Shown one piece after another: positions 16,036 through 25,813 of a stretch of DNA of 64,000 bases. The notes under the pieces were generated by a model, which saw only the letters and a list, made by a program, of their open reading frames with translations, did not search any database and had not been told where the DNA came from. Source of the stretch: Herbaspirillum sp. Sphag64 (GTDB lineage: Bacteria; Pseudomonadota; Gammaproteobacteria; Burkholderiales; Burkholderiaceae_D); contig NZ_JACHYE010000001.1 in the NCBI RefSeq assembly GCF_014192645.1, positions 1 through 64,000 on the forward strand. Reading direction: 5' to 3'. Made by a program: the position numbers and the translations under genes. Position 1 is the stretch's first letter; every line of letters starts with the position of its first letter.

Positions 16036-18831
16036 TCAGCGCTCCTGCTTTCTGAGCAATATCACGGCAAGCGACAGGATCACCGGAATCGCCGCTGCCA
16101 AGGGCCAGAATGAGGAACCCAGATCCGCCGCACTCAATGCCTTGTTGAACACACCACGACTGATGGTGAGGAAATGCGTGGCCGGATAGAGCGCACCGAT
16201 GACCGCGCCCGCGCCCTCCAGTGACGACACCGGATTGAGCAGGCCAGCAAACTGCACGCAGGGGATGATGGTGCCGATCATGGTCACAAACAGCGCTGCA
16301 ATCTGGCTCTGGGTGAAGGTCGAGGCCAACAGCCCAAATCCGGTCGAACAGATCACGAACAGAAAGGCTGCCAGCGACAGGGTCAGAAAGCTACCCTTGA
16401 GCGGTACGCCGAACACGGTGACCGCCAAGGCCACCAGCATCAGGAAGTTGAGCAACCCCAGCAGCACATACGGCAATTGCTTGCCCAGCAGGAATTCCGT
16501 GCGCGTCACCGGTGTGACATACAGGTTGATGATGGAACCCAGCTCTTTCTCCCGCACCACCGACAGCGCGGTGAGCATCGCCGGAATCATCATCAGCAAC
16601 ATGGGGATGATGGCTGGGACCATGGCTGGCAGACTCTTGACGTCGGGGTTGTAGCGATAGCGGGTGGCAATGTCGAATGTCGCGCCCGGTGATTGTCCGA
16701 GCCGGTGCACCATCATGTCAGCCAGCCAGAGTTGATGCATTGATTGCACATAGCCGCGAATGGTTTCGGCCCGGCTCGGCATGGCACCATCGACCCAGGC
16801 GGCGATCTCGACCTGTTTGCCGCGCTCCAGATTGCGACCGAAGTCCGGTGGAATTTCAATTGCCAGTGATAGCTCACCGTTGCGCATACGACGATCCAGA
16901 TCGTTGTAATCGGTCAGCGGTGCATGTTCGATGAAGTAGCGAGAACCCGACAGGTTGAGGGCGTAGTTCTGGCTCAGGATGGTTTGATCATGGTCGAGAA
17001 CGGCATAGCTGAGATGGTCAACGTCGAGGTTGATGCCGTAACCGATGATGAACAGCAGGATCACTGTTCCGAGCAGTGCCAAGGTGGCACGGACTGGATC
17101 GCGCCGCAGTTCCAGGCTTTCGCGCTGGCTGAAACTGAGCGCGCGAGTGAAGGCGTCACGCCAACGCTTTTGCTGCATGCGCGCTGGCTTGATGACGTTG
17201 ATGGCCTTGATAGCCTTGATAGCCTTCACAGCCTTTACCGGTGATGGCGATGATGGCGATACCGATGCTCCGGCAGCTTCTTCCAGATAAGCGATAAATG
17301 CCTGCTCCAGCGTCTGGCAACCGCGCTGGCGCACCAGGTCGTCCGGACTGGCGCTGACCAGTACCCGCCCTGCATGCATGAGCGAAATACGGTCGCAACG
17401 CTGTGCTTCGTTCATGAAGTGGGTAGAGATGAAGATGGTCACGTGGTCATTGCGCGCCAGATCAACCATCAATTGCCAGAACATGTCACGCGCCACCGGG
17501 TCCACGCCGGAAGTCGGTTCATCAAGGATCAGCAGCTCTGGTTTGTGCACCATGGCGACCGCCAGTGACAGGCGCTGACGGATGCCCAGCGGCAGACTCT
17601 CGGGCAGTTGATCGAGCACCTCCAGCAAGTTGAAACGGCTGGCCATTTCCTGCGTGCGTGCTGCAATTTCGGGCTCGGGTACGCGATACAGACGGGCATG
17701 CAGGACCAGATTCTGGCGTACCGTCAATTCGCCATAGAGCGAGAACGCCTGCGACATATAACCTACCCGTGCGCGGGTTGCTATGTCATTGGGATCTACT
17801 TCCTTGCCAAACAGGCTGGCCCGGCCCTCACTGGCTGGCAAGAGGCCCGTCAGCATTTTCATGGTGGTGGATTTGCCGCAGCCATTGGAGCCAAGAAAGC
17901 CAAAAATCTCACCCTTGCGTATCCGAAAATCAACATGATCAACCGCCACAAAATCACCAAAACGCATCGTCAGCCCTTGTGCTTCGATGGCGATCTCGTC
18001 GTCGGCACTTGCGACCAGCGGTGGCACGATCACATCTCGATGGGCGCGGCGTTTGACCTCGGGCAGCAAAGCGATAAAGGCGGCTTCCAGGGTACTGGTC
18101 GCCGTCTTCTGCTGCAGTTCAGCAGGCGCGCCGGTGGCGAGTATCTTGCCGTCATCCATGGCAACCAGCCAGTCGAAGCGGTCAGCTTCTTCCATGTAGG
18201 CGGTGGCAACGATGACGCTCATACCGCCGCGCTCCTCACGGATACGGCCGATCAGGTCCCAAAACTGGGCGCGTGACAAGGGATCAACGCCCGTGGTCGG
18301 CTCGTCGAGAATGAGCAGATCGGGATCGTGGATCAGTGCGCAGCACAAGCCCAGCTTTTGCTTCATGCCGCCGGACAGCTTGCCGGCTGGACGCGCCAGA
18401 AATTTTTCAAGGCCGGTACTGCGGGTCAACGCATCGATACGGCGACGGCGCTCTTGCGCATCATGGCCAAACAGACGACCGAAGAATTGCAGGTTTTCTT
18501 CTACCGACAAGGTGGGATAAAGGTTCTTGCCCAGTCCCTGCGGCATATAGGCAATGCGCGGGCAGACCCGTTGCCGGTGCCGGGACTGGCGCATGTCACC
18601 GCCCAGCACCATGACCTCGCCCGTCTGCAAGGCACGGGCCCCTGCCAGCAAGGACAGCAGGCTCGATTTGCCAACACCGTCAGGCCCGATCAGGCCAACC
18701 ATTTGCCCAGCGGGAATCGCCAGCGTGAGATTGTCCAAGGCAGTCTGCTTGCCGTAGTGCAGCGATACCTGCTGCAAGCTGGCAATGGTGGACAGGTTAG
18801 CGGACTGGTCGGCGGACTGCACGTCGCTCAT
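16036..18831 (-). CDS. RbbA/YhiH-like fusion: two ABC ATPase domains plus ABC-2 permease
   Basis: A 931-aa protein. ABC domain 1 (about 15-240) has [21 protein letters not shown] and [16 protein letters not shown] domain 2 (about 275-500) has [12 protein letters not shown] and [13 protein letters not shown], but its signature reads [12 protein letters not shown] in place of LSGGxxQ, so that site may hydrolyse weakly. A lysine-alanine-isoleucine linker (about 530-545) leads to an ABC-2 permease domain (about 565-931). RbbA-type proteins are named for ribosome association in E. coli, yet this one is embedded with HlyD and OMF genes and is most likely an exporter. Confidence 0.9.
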   Translation of the reverse strand: MSDVQSADQSANLSTIASLQQVSLHYGKQTALDNLTLAIPAGQMVGLIGPDGVGKSSLLSLLAGARALQTGEVMVLGGDMRQSRHRQRVCPRIAYMPQGLGKNLYPTLSVEENLQFFGRLFGHDAQERRRRIDALTRSTGLEKFLARPAGKLSGGMKQKLGLCCALIHDPDLLILDEPTTGVDPLSRAQFWDLIGRIREERGGMSVIVATAYMEEADRFDWLVAMDDGKILATGAPAELQQKTATSTLEAAFIALLPEVKRRAHRDVIVPPLVASADDEIAIEAQGLTMRFGDFVAVDHVDFRIRKGEIFGFLGSNGCGKSTTMKMLTGLLPASEGRASLFGKEVDPNDIATRARVGYMSQAFSLYGELTVRQNLVLHARLYRVPEPEIAARTQEMASRFNLLEVLDQLPESLPLGIRQRLSLAVAMVHKPELLILDEPTSGVDPVARDMFWQLMVDLARNDHVTIFISTHFMNEAQRCDRISLMHAGRVLVSASPDDLVRQRGCQTLEQAFIAYLEEAAGASVSPSSPSPVKAVKAIKAIKAINVIKPARMQQKRWRDAFTRALSFSQRESLELRRDPVRATLALLGTVILLFIIGYGINLDVDHLSYAVLDHDQTILSQNYALNLSGSRYFIEHAPLTDYNDLDRRMRNGELSLAIEIPPDFGRNLERGKQVEIAAWVDGAMPSRAETIRGYVQSMHQLWLADMMVHRLGQSPGATFDIATRYRYNPDVKSLPAMVPAIIPMLLMMIPAMLTALSVVREKELGSIINLYVTPVTRTEFLLGKQLPYVLLGLLNFLMLVALAVTVFGVPLKGSFLTLSLAAFLFVICSTGFGLLASTFTQSQIAALFVTMIGTIIPCVQFAGLLNPVSSLEGAGAVIGALYPATHFLTISRGVFNKALSAADLGSSFWPLAAAIPVILSLAVILLRKQER
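17189..17266. repeat. Nine-base coding repeats in the RbbA linker
   Basis: About five copies of a TTGATAGCC-like unit (17189-17235) encode repeated Lys-Ala-Ile/Val triplets on the minus strand, followed by GATGGCGAT repeats (17240-17266) encoding Ser-Pro. The reading frame is kept, so repeat number can vary without damage to the flanking domains. Confidence 0.75.
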
Positions 18832-19919
18832 CCCGGAACCTTGACCGCCAGCTGGGTCGGCCAGACTGCCGCGCTATCGGTCTTGACCCAGGCAACCCCG
18901 GGCAAACCGGTTTTGACCCGTGTCAGGTACTTTTGCAGCAGTGCGCGATCAATCTGCGCCTTGACGCGAAACATCAGCTTTTGGCGTTCGCTGGCTGTTT
19001 CAACGGTCTTGGGTGTGAACTGGGCAGTGCTGGCTACAAAGCTAATGTGGGCTGGGATCACATATTGCGGGGCAGCGTCCAGAATCAGGTGCACCTCGCC
19101 GCCCAGCGCCAGCTTGCCGGCAACTTCTTCGGGCACGAAGAAGGTCATATAGACATCGCCGAGATCGACCAGATTGAGCACCTTGCCACCAGCGCCGAGC
19201 ACTTCGCCGGCTTCGGCCACGCGATATTGCACGCGACCGGCACGTGGCGCGACGAGCGTACTGTCATCGATATCCACCTTGACCCGCTGCACCGTGGCAT
19301 TGGCGGCCGACACCGTGGAGTGGGCACCGGTCACCTGAGTACGGGCAGCCTGCACTGCGGCCTGCGCGGCCGCCACCTGCGCCTGTGAAGCCGCCAGTGC
19401 CGCCTGGGCACCGAGCACACGGGCGCGATCATCATCCAGATCCTGCGCCGATGCCGCGCCTTCGCGCTCCAGTACCTCGGAGCGCGACAAACGCCGACGG
19501 GCGGCGTCGAGTTCGCTATCGCGCTGGGCAGTCTGGGCCTGTGCGGCGTGGTAATCACTCTCGCGCACCGCGACTTGCGCCTCGGCACTGGCCACTTCGG
19601 AGACCGCTTGCTGCTGCCGGGCGACTGCTTCGTCATGCTGGGCCTGCAGCGATTGCACCTGCATACGTGCCAGCGGCTGACCAGCGGTGACAAAGTCGCC
19701 CTCGTTGACCAGAATCTCCTGCAACCGGCCCGGCAACTTGCTGGAGACATCGATCTCGGTCGCTTCAATGCGGCCATTGGCGCCGGCGAAGCCGGGCCCG
19801 GGGCCATGCGGCACCAGTTGGGTCCAGGCAAATACGCCGGCACCGGCCAGTACAACGGCGACAATTGCGGCGGGCAGGAGGCGTTTCTGCAATTTATTGT
19901 TATCGTTGGTGATAGTCAT
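18828..19919 (-). CDS. HlyD/AcrA-type periplasmic adaptor subunit
   Basis: A 363-aa adaptor with one N-terminal membrane anchor (about 12-30), an Ala/Gln-rich coiled-coil hairpin (about 80-210), and lipoyl and beta-barrel segments ([19 protein letters not shown]). It should bridge the ABC permease and the outer-membrane channel encoded beside it. The ATG at 19919 has AGGACGAG upstream and starts two bases after the previous stop; a GTG at 19925 that overlaps that stop is an alternative. It overlaps the RbbA-like gene by four bases. Confidence 0.9.
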   Translation of the reverse strand: MTITNDNNKLQKRLLPAAIVAVVLAGAGVFAWTQLVPHGPGPGFAGANGRIEATEIDVSSKLPGRLQEILVNEGDFVTAGQPLARMQVQSLQAQHDEAVARQQQAVSEVASAEAQVAVRESDYHAAQAQTAQRDSELDAARRRLSRSEVLEREGAASAQDLDDDRARVLGAQAALAASQAQVAAAQAAVQAARTQVTGAHSTVSAANATVQRVKVDIDDSTLVAPRAGRVQYRVAEAGEVLGAGGKVLNLVDLGDVYMTFFVPEEVAGKLALGGEVHLILDAAPQYVIPAHISFVASTAQFTPKTVETASERQKLMFRVKAQIDRALLQKYLTRVKTGLPGVAWVKTDSAAVWPTQLAVKVPG

Positions 19920-19921
19920 GA

Positions 19922-21376
19922 TCACTCGTCCTGGGAAGGTGAATGCGTAGAAGAAGTTGTCACCGCCGTGCCACTGTCGCCACCCAGTGCGGCATACAGA
20001 CTCACTGAGGAGGACAGCAAGGCGCGTCGGGTCTGTACCAGTTGCTGCTCGGCGGTCAACAGATCGCGCTGGGCATCGAGTACATCCAGAAACGGTGAGG
20101 CACCGTTGTCATATCGCAGCTGCGACAGACGAGCACGTTCGCGCTGGACGCGTACGGTGGTTTGGGCAATCTCCAGTTGCTGGGCCAGCCAGCGTCGTGC
20201 GGCGAGTGCATCAGCAACGTCACGGAAGGCGCTTTGGACGGTTTTTTCGTAGCTGGCAACGGCGATATCGCGGCGGACTTCGGCCAGATTGAGGTTATTG
20301 CGCAAGCGTCCGGCGTTGAACAGCGGCAGCGAGATGCTGGGCACGAAGGTCCATGCCTGACTGCCATCACGGAACAAGCCACTGAGCTCGGCACTGGCTG
20401 AACCGTAACTTGCCGTCAGTGAAATGTTGGGGAAAAACGCTGCCCGTGCGGCACCAATATTAGCATTGGCAGCCAGCAATTGCTGCTCGGCCGCCAGCAC
20501 ATCGGGGCGCGCATTCAGCAAGGAGGACGGCAAGCCCGGCTGCAGTGCAGGTAAGGCAGTATTGAGTATCTGGCGGTCCTGCTCGGGCATCCACGCTACC
20601 TGCCCGCCGACCAGTAATGTGAGCGCATTGCGTTGCTGCTCGCGCTGCTGTTCCAGTTGCACACCGAGCGCCTGCGCCTGGGTGAGCAGGGTTTCGATCT
20701 GGGTCAGATTCAGGCGCGAGGTCGAGCCGACCGCCACCCGCCGTGAAAAAATGCGGAAGCTCTCCTGCCGGCTGGCGATAGTCTGCTGGGCGATGGCGAT
20801 GCGCTCATCGGTCTCGGCCAGCTCCAGATAGGCTTCTGCAACCTGCGTGATCAGGCTGAGTCGGGTGGCGCGGCTGGCGGCATCAGTGGCGAGGTAAGTC
20901 GCCAGGGCAACATCGCTGAGGCTGCGCACGCGCCCCCAGAAATCAATCTCCCAGCTGCTCAGCCCGAGACCAACCTGATAGGCACTACCAAGCAACGGCT
21001 TGGTGGTCAGGCTCAGATCAGCAGGTGTACGTGAGCGGTCATCACTGGCCTGCGCACCGATCGTCGGGAACAGGTCAGCACGGCTGATGCCATAGGCGGC
21101 ACGTGCCTCAGCCACATGCAGAACGGCCACCCGCAGATCACGATTATTGGTCAGCGCCTGACGGATCAGCTGTTGCAGTTGCGGGTCGCGGAAATAGTCG
21201 GGCCATGCTGGCAAGGCAGTGGCTGCCGCAGATCCTTCCTGTGTCGCGCCCTGCCCCGGATACTGCGCAGCGACCGGTGCCGCGGGACGTTGATAGGCAG
21301 GTGCCATCGATTGGCAGGCAGTCAGCAGCAGCAGCACCGCACTGAGTGCCACGGCGAGCGGGGAACGACTTCGCAT
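19922..21376 (-). CDS. Outer-membrane efflux lipoprotein, NodT/OprM family
   Basis: A 484-aa TolC-like channel subunit with a lipoprotein signal ([13 protein letters not shown], lipobox Cys near residue 21). Two repeated efflux-protein halves follow, with the usual [20 protein letters not shown] and [19 protein letters not shown] strings. The start at 21376 is seven bases after the fabI-like stop; an earlier reading would overlap that gene. It completes a tripartite exporter with the HlyD and ABC genes. Confidence 0.92.
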   Translation of the reverse strand: MRSRSPLAVALSAVLLLLTACQSMAPAYQRPAAPVAAQYPGQGATQEGSAAATALPAWPDYFRDPQLQQLIRQALTNNRDLRVAVLHVAEARAAYGISRADLFPTIGAQASDDRSRTPADLSLTTKPLLGSAYQVGLGLSSWEIDFWGRVRSLSDVALATYLATDAASRATRLSLITQVAEAYLELAETDERIAIAQQTIASRQESFRIFSRRVAVGSTSRLNLTQIETLLTQAQALGVQLEQQREQQRNALTLLVGGQVAWMPEQDRQILNTALPALQPGLPSSLLNARPDVLAAEQQLLAANANIGAARAAFFPNISLTASYGSASAELSGLFRDGSQAWTFVPSISLPLFNAGRLRNNLNLAEVRRDIAVASYEKTVQSAFRDVADALAARRWLAQQLEIAQTTVRVQRERARLSQLRYDNGASPFLDVLDAQRDLLTAEQQLVQTRRALLSSSVSLYAALGGDSGTAVTTSSTHSPSQDE

Positions 21377-21383
21377 GGTGAGC

Positions 21384-22151
21384 TTATCCAAGAATGTGGT
21401 AGCCGGCGTCGACATACAAGGTATCGCCTGTGATGGAAGCGGCAGCATCGCTGACCAGAAAGGCGCACAGAGCACCGACCTCTTCAATGGTGGTCAGGCG
21501 TCGCAAGGGCGCACGGGTAGCCGCATCGTTAAGCAGATGCTGGAAGTCGGCAATGCCGGAGGCCGCACGTGTTGCCAATGGCCCCGGCGACACGGCGCTG
21601 ACACGAATGCCTTGCGGCCCCAGTTCGGTTGCCAGATAGCGTACCGATGACTCAAGCGCCGCCTTGACTGGCCCCATCAGGCCGTAGTTGGCAACCACTT
21701 CTTCCGCACCCAGATAGCTCATGGTGAGCAGACAGCCGCCCTGCTTCATCAGTGGCTCGGCCAGACGCGCAGCCCGCACGAAGGAGTGACATGACACATC
21801 CATGGCTTGTGCGAAACCCGCGCGGGAGGTATCGACGACGCGCCCGTGCAAATCTTCCTTGCGTGCGAAAGCAATCGAGTGCAGCACAAAATCAAGCTTG
21901 CCCCATTGCGCCGTGATGGCAGCAAAAACCGCTTCCATTGCGCCCTCCTGCTCGACATCCAGCGGCAGCTGAATACTGGCATCGAGTTGCTGCGCCAGCG
22001 GTTCGACATACGGACGCGCCTTGTCGTTGAGCCAGGTGACTGCCAGCTCGGCTCCGGCGGCGCGAAACGCCTGAGCGGCACCCCAGGCAATGCTGTGCTC
22101 GTTGGCGATACCAATGACCAGCCCTTTTTTTCCTGCCAGTGATGGCGTCAT
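21384..22151 (-). CDS. fabI: FabI-type NADH enoyl-ACP (or enoyl-CoA) reductase
   Basis: A 255-aa SDR-fold reductase. The FabI cofactor motif GIANEHSIAWG and the catalytic Tyr-x6-Lys (YGLMGPVK) are present. FabI performs the last step of fatty-acid elongation and is the triclosan target. Here it is packed one base behind phaC rather than in a fab cluster, so it may be a second copy that reduces crotonyl-type intermediates as an electron sink. This functional shift is inference; by sequence it is an ordinary FabI. Confidence 0.88.
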   Translation of the reverse strand: MTPSLAGKKGLVIGIANEHSIAWGAAQAFRAAGAELAVTWLNDKARPYVEPLAQQLDASIQLPLDVEQEGAMEAVFAAITAQWGKLDFVLHSIAFARKEDLHGRVVDTSRAGFAQAMDVSCHSFVRAARLAEPLMKQGGCLLTMSYLGAEEVVANYGLMGPVKAALESSVRYLATELGPQGIRVSAVSPGPLATRAASGIADFQHLLNDAATRAPLRRLTTIEEVGALCAFLVSDAAASITGDTLYVDAGYHILG

Positions 22152-22152
22152 C

Positions 22153-23910
22153 TTATTTCTCCAATACATAACTGCCGGGCGCATCAGCACTGGCGGGATA
22201 GCGTTTGCTGCCGAGTTGCGGCGGCTTGTGCGGTGGTGATGAGCGTTGTGCCAGCCATTGCTGCCACGCAGTCCACCAGGAACCTTCAAAGCTGGGTGCC
22301 TCGGCTTGCCACTGGTCCGGTGCGACATAGTTGCCACCGGCCGCACGGGTCAACATCTGGTAATGGCGGTGCGGATGACCGGGCTCGCTGACGATCCCGG
22401 CGTTGTGACCTCCACTGGTGAGCACAAAGGTGATTTCGGCCGGGCTGAGATAGTGCATCTTGTGCACCGAGCGCCACGGTGCGACGTGATCGGTGACGGT
22501 ACCGACCATAAACAGCGGCAAATCAATGTCGCTCAAGGCAATCGGCCGTCCTGCCACCGGATAGCGCCCCTGACTCAGATCGTCGTGTAAAAACAGCCGG
22601 CGCAGATATTCGGAATGCATGCGGGCCGGCATGCGGGTGGCATCGGCATTCCAGGCCATCAGGTCATTCATCTGATCACGTTCGCCCATGAGCGCTTGCT
22701 TAATCAGTTGTGACCACAGCAGATCGTAGGAACGCAGCATCTGGAATGCACCGGCCATCTGCCCTGCACTGAGGCTGCCGGCCTCCTGCATCTGTGCTTC
22801 TAGCAGGCTGACCTGACTGTCATCAATGAATAGTCCGAGCTCACCGGGTTCAGCAAAATCGGTCTGGGCTGCCAGCAAGGTCATGGAAGCCAGACGCGTA
22901 TCCCCATCGCGCGCCATGGCGGCGGCGGCAATCGAGAGCAAGGTGCCGCCGAGACAGTAACCGACTGCGTGCACTGCCTGCTTGGGCACGATGTCACCGA
23001 TGGCACCCAGCGCAGCGACGATCCCTTGTTGCAGATAGTCGTCCATGCCGAGATTGCGCTCGTCGGGACCGGGATTCTTCCAGGAGAGACAAAACACGGT
23101 ATGACCTTGATCAACCAGATATTTGATCATCGAATTGTGCGGCGACAAGTCGAGGATGTAATACTTCATGATCCAGGCCGGCACAATGAAAATTGGTTCC
23201 GGATGGACCTTGCTGGTGGTTGGCGTGTATTGCATCAGCTCGATGAGCTGATTTTTAAGCACGACCTTGCCAGGTGTGACCGCGAGTTGCTGACCGACGG
23301 TAAAGTTTTCCAGTCCGGCTGCCGGCGTCCCGCTGAGCAGACGCGCAGTGTTGTCGAGCTCGTTGTGCAGGCCGCGCAAGAGATTGGCACCGCGCTCTTC
23401 GATGGTCTTGTGCAGTACTTCCGGGTTGGTTGCGAGCTGGTTACCGGGCGAAAAAATATCCAGCCACTGACGTGCGGCAAAGCCGACCACATCGGCATGA
23501 TGGCGCTCTACGCCCCAGACGTTCGAGGTTGCTTCGCTCCACCATTGTTCATTGAGCAAGAACGACTGATGCAGCAAATTGAACGGCCATTGCTGCCAGG
23601 CAGGATCGGCAAAGCGCCGGTCGGTCACCGGTAATGGCAGCACCTGCCCGTTGTCGTCAGGCGCACCAAAGCGATGCCAGGGAGACTGCATTACATAGCG
23701 CAGCAATTGCGCACTTTGCCGCATTGCCAGCATCGCCAGCTCGATTCGCTTGCCCGGCGAAACCGCAAGATGAATTCCCCAATCCACACCAGCCAGTGCA
23801 GCTGAGCCAATCGACAGCGAGGACGTCATTTTTGCAAGTGCAGCATGAAACTGCTGATCGAGCACTGCCGTACTACTGAAAGCTGTTTCCGGTGCAACAT
23901 TGTCAGTCAT
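22153..23910 (-). CDS. phaC: Class I poly(3-hydroxyalkanoate) synthase
   Basis: A 585-aa polymerase that joins (R)-3-hydroxybutyryl-CoA into PHB granules. The lipase-like box is GYCLGG with nucleophile Cys319; DHVAPWRS and GGHNAGI hold the catalytic Asp and His. It lacks phaA, phaB or phaR neighbours and is followed by fabI, an exporter and the Pta/Ack pair, so it is probably a secondary PhaC for low-oxygen life. The ATG at 23910 follows TGGAA; upstream lie two FNR boxes. It is the first gene of the long minus-strand unit. Confidence 0.93.
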   Translation of the reverse strand: MTDNVAPETAFSSTAVLDQQFHAALAKMTSSLSIGSAALAGVDWGIHLAVSPGKRIELAMLAMRQSAQLLRYVMQSPWHRFGAPDDNGQVLPLPVTDRRFADPAWQQWPFNLLHQSFLLNEQWWSEATSNVWGVERHHADVVGFAARQWLDIFSPGNQLATNPEVLHKTIEERGANLLRGLHNELDNTARLLSGTPAAGLENFTVGQQLAVTPGKVVLKNQLIELMQYTPTTSKVHPEPIFIVPAWIMKYYILDLSPHNSMIKYLVDQGHTVFCLSWKNPGPDERNLGMDDYLQQGIVAALGAIGDIVPKQAVHAVGYCLGGTLLSIAAAAMARDGDTRLASMTLLAAQTDFAEPGELGLFIDDSQVSLLEAQMQEAGSLSAGQMAGAFQMLRSYDLLWSQLIKQALMGERDQMNDLMAWNADATRMPARMHSEYLRRLFLHDDLSQGRYPVAGRPIALSDIDLPLFMVGTVTDHVAPWRSVHKMHYLSPAEITFVLTSGGHNAGIVSEPGHPHRHYQMLTRAAGGNYVAPDQWQAEAPSFEGSWWTAWQQWLAQRSSPPHKPPQLGSKRYPASADAPGSYVLEK

Positions 23911-24041
23911 GGCGAATTCCAAAAGAAGGAGTGAAAAAAGCACGTGTCGTTCGCAAATCAAAGGTCTTTACGATGCTTGCAAAGCCAGTCGCAGCGCGTC
24001 TTTACGGGCACTGATTATGTCGAGTCGAAGGAACATTTCCT

Positions 24042-24055
24042 TTGATCTATATCAG
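24042..24055 (-). promoter_or_regulatory. FNR/ANR box, promoter-proximal, upstream of phaC
   Basis: TTGAT-CTAT-ATCAG, nine of ten consensus positions. Its centre is about 138 bases before the phaC start. If it acts at -41.5, transcription would begin near 24007. The only FNR-family gene in this window (54284) has the matching recognition residues. Confidence 0.65.
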
Positions 24056-24090
24056 CTTTGGAAGGATTGGTCTGTGCGGTTTCGATCGGC

Positions 24091-24104
24091 TTGATGTCGA
24101 TCAA
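24091..24104 (-). promoter_or_regulatory. FNR/ANR box, perfect TTGAT-N4-ATCAA
   Basis: TTGATGTCGATCAA matches the FNR consensus in all ten fixed positions. Its centre is 49 bases from the promoter-proximal box, a spacing close to five helical turns. It could also influence the nitrate operon on the other side. Confidence 0.7.
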
Positions 24105-24301
24105 TCACTGCCGGATTGCGGGCAAAAATGGCAGGCCAGGTACGCGTCGCAGCGCACCATTTATGCGCGCACCGCACCGAAAGACGTCAACCTGGGGTCG
24201 TTCAACCCTGGCAAATGGATTGCCATCGCAACCACCTTTTCTTATCGAGAGCGCCTACTATCCTGGCTTTGCATAGCAATCCGGCACCACTCGACTAGCG
24301 C

Positions 24302-24317
24302 TGGCACAGGCTTTGCT
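24302..24317 (+). promoter_or_regulatory. Sigma-54 promoter of the nitrate assimilation operon
   Basis: TGGCAC-AGGCT-TTGCT matches the -24/-12 consensus, with GG and GC ten bases apart. Start site expected near 24328. Sigma-54 promoters for nitrate genes are activated by NtrC in related systems; no clear NtrC dyad was identified upstream. Confidence 0.75.
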
Positions 24318-24330
24318 TGTAGTCGGATAC

Positions 24331-24396
24331 GGATCAACGACGATCCACCTCTTTTTATTGCTGATCTAACGACGGATCTGCAGGACAACGGCGTCC
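24331..24396 (+). promoter_or_regulatory. ANTAR-type antitermination leader: three hexaloop hairpins
   Basis: Hairpin 1 (24331-24346) is GGATC-AACGAC-GATCC. Hairpin 2 (24360-24381) has the same loop AACGAC on a stem with one wobble and one mismatch. Hairpin 3 (24383-24396) is GGAC-AACGGC-GTCC. All loops have six bases with A at position 1 and G at position 4, the ANTAR target rule, and the right arm of hairpin 3 lies inside the left arm of the terminator at 24391. An ANTAR protein (NasR or NasT type) holding these hairpins would stop the terminator forming. The ANTAR gene itself is not in the window. Confidence 0.68.
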
Positions 24397-24444
24397 ACCC
24401 AACCTGGCATTGTTGCCGGGTTGCGTGGACGCTTTTTTATTTTT
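24391..24444 (+). terminator. Leader terminator (attenuator) before the nitrate operon
   Basis: Left arm 24391-24407 and right arm 24416-24432 form eight pairs, one mismatch, five pairs, one wobble and two pairs around loop CATTGTTG, followed by TTTTTTATTTTT. It ends 13 bases before the transporter ATG, so without antitermination the operon would be silent. Confidence 0.85.
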
Positions 24445-24456
24445 CAGGGATAAAAA

Positions 24457-25800
24457 ATGGCCTCTACCTCTTCTTCGATCAGCAAAGCCGAATCAATTCG
24501 GCTCTTTTCCTTCGGCTCGGTACAGATGCGTGCGTTCCATCTGACCTGGATGGCGTTCTTCGTCTGCTTCTTTGCCTGGTTTGCCTGTGCGCCACTGATG
24601 CCTGTTATCAAGGGCCAGTTGGGTCTGACACCGGCGCAGATCGCCAATATCAATATCGCAGCGGTGGCGGTGACGATTTTGGTACGCCTATTGGTAGGCC
24701 CGCTGTGCGATCGTTTCGGCCCTCGCAAGACCTACACCGGCCTGCTGTTGCTGGGTGCTATTCCGGTGCTGGGCGTATCGCTGTCACAGAGTTACGAGAG
24801 CTTTCTGCTGTTCCGCCTTGGTATCGGCGCGGTCGGTGCCAGCTTCGTGATCACGCAATATCACACCTCGGTCATGTTCGCGCCCAAGATCGTGGGTACG
24901 GCCAATGCCACCACAGCGGGCTGGGGCAATGCCGGCGGTGGTGTCGCGCAAGGGGTGATGCCACTGTTGCTGGCGGCTGTGCTGATGCTGGGTGTCGGTG
25001 ACAGTATGGGCTGGCGTGTGGCATTGCTGGTACCGGGCGTGCTGATGCTGGTAATGGCTGCGCTCTACTGGCGCTATACACAGGATTGCCCGCAAGGTAA
25101 TTTCAGTGACCTGCGCCGCGAAGGCATCACCGTATCTAGCGGCAAAGGTGGTGGCTGGGCCAGCTTCCGTCTGGCCAGCGTCAACTATCGGGTCTGGATG
25201 CTGTTTGTCACTTACGGTGCCTGCTTTGGTGTGGAAATTTTCATCCACAATATTGCTGCGATCTATTACGTCGACCACTTTGGCCTGTCACTCAAGGGCG
25301 CTGGTATGGCAGCGGCCAGCTTTGGTTTGCTGGCGCTGTTTGCACGCGCTTTGGGTGGCATCCTGTCGGACCGGGCAGCGCGCTTTGGCGGCCTCAACCG
25401 GCGTGCACTGGTGCTGTTCGTGATGATGCTCGGTGAAGGCCTGGGCCTGCTGTGGTTTGCCCATGCCGGTAGTGCCACGCTGGCGATTGTGGCGATGCTC
25501 AGCTTTGGCCTGTTCACGCACATGGCTTGCGGTGCAACTTATGCGCTGGTGCCGTTCATTGACCGACGTGCGCTCGGTGGCGTCGCCGGTATCATCGGCG
25601 CCGGCGGCAATGTAGGTGCAGTACTGGCGGGCTTCCTGTTCAAGGGCTTGGGTGATATGCAACAGACGCTGACCATGCTGGGCCTGCTGGTGACCTTGTC
25701 AGCACTGTGCGCGATTGCAGTGCGTTTCGCTGCCAACCACATGGCAGAACATAACGAGCCTGTGAGCGCAGCCGCAGCCGCAGCTACAGCCACTGCCTGA
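24457..25800 (+). CDS. Nitrate/nitrite transporter, NarK/NasA-type MFS
   Basis: A 447-aa MFS protein with about 12 membrane helices. The nitrate-porter signatures are GWGNAGGGVAQGVMPLL in helix 5 and GAGGNVGAVLAGFLF in helix 11, both Gly-rich as in NNP transporters. It should import nitrate for the reductases encoded directly downstream. AGGGA precedes the ATG. It is the first gene behind the attenuator. Confidence 0.93.
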   Translation: MASTSSSISKAESIRLFSFGSVQMRAFHLTWMAFFVCFFAWFACAPLMPVIKGQLGLTPAQIANINIAAVAVTILVRLLVGPLCDRFGPRKTYTGLLLLGAIPVLGVSLSQSYESFLLFRLGIGAVGASFVITQYHTSVMFAPKIVGTANATTAGWGNAGGGVAQGVMPLLLAAVLMLGVGDSMGWRVALLVPGVLMLVMAALYWRYTQDCPQGNFSDLRREGITVSSGKGGGWASFRLASVNYRVWMLFVTYGACFGVEIFIHNIAAIYYVDHFGLSLKGAGMAAASFGLLALFARALGGILSDRAARFGGLNRRALVLFVMMLGEGLGLLWFAHAGSATLAIVAMLSFGLFTHMACGATYALVPFIDRRALGGVAGIIGAGGNVGAVLAGFLFKGLGDMQQTLTMLGLLVTLSALCAIAVRFAANHMAEHNEPVSAAAAAATATA

Positions 25801-25813
25801 GGAGCGATAGATC

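Noticed and set aside
24042..25001. Plus-strand frame covering the nitrate leader and part of the transporter
   Set aside because: It reads through the terminator and then follows the transporter in the wrong frame.
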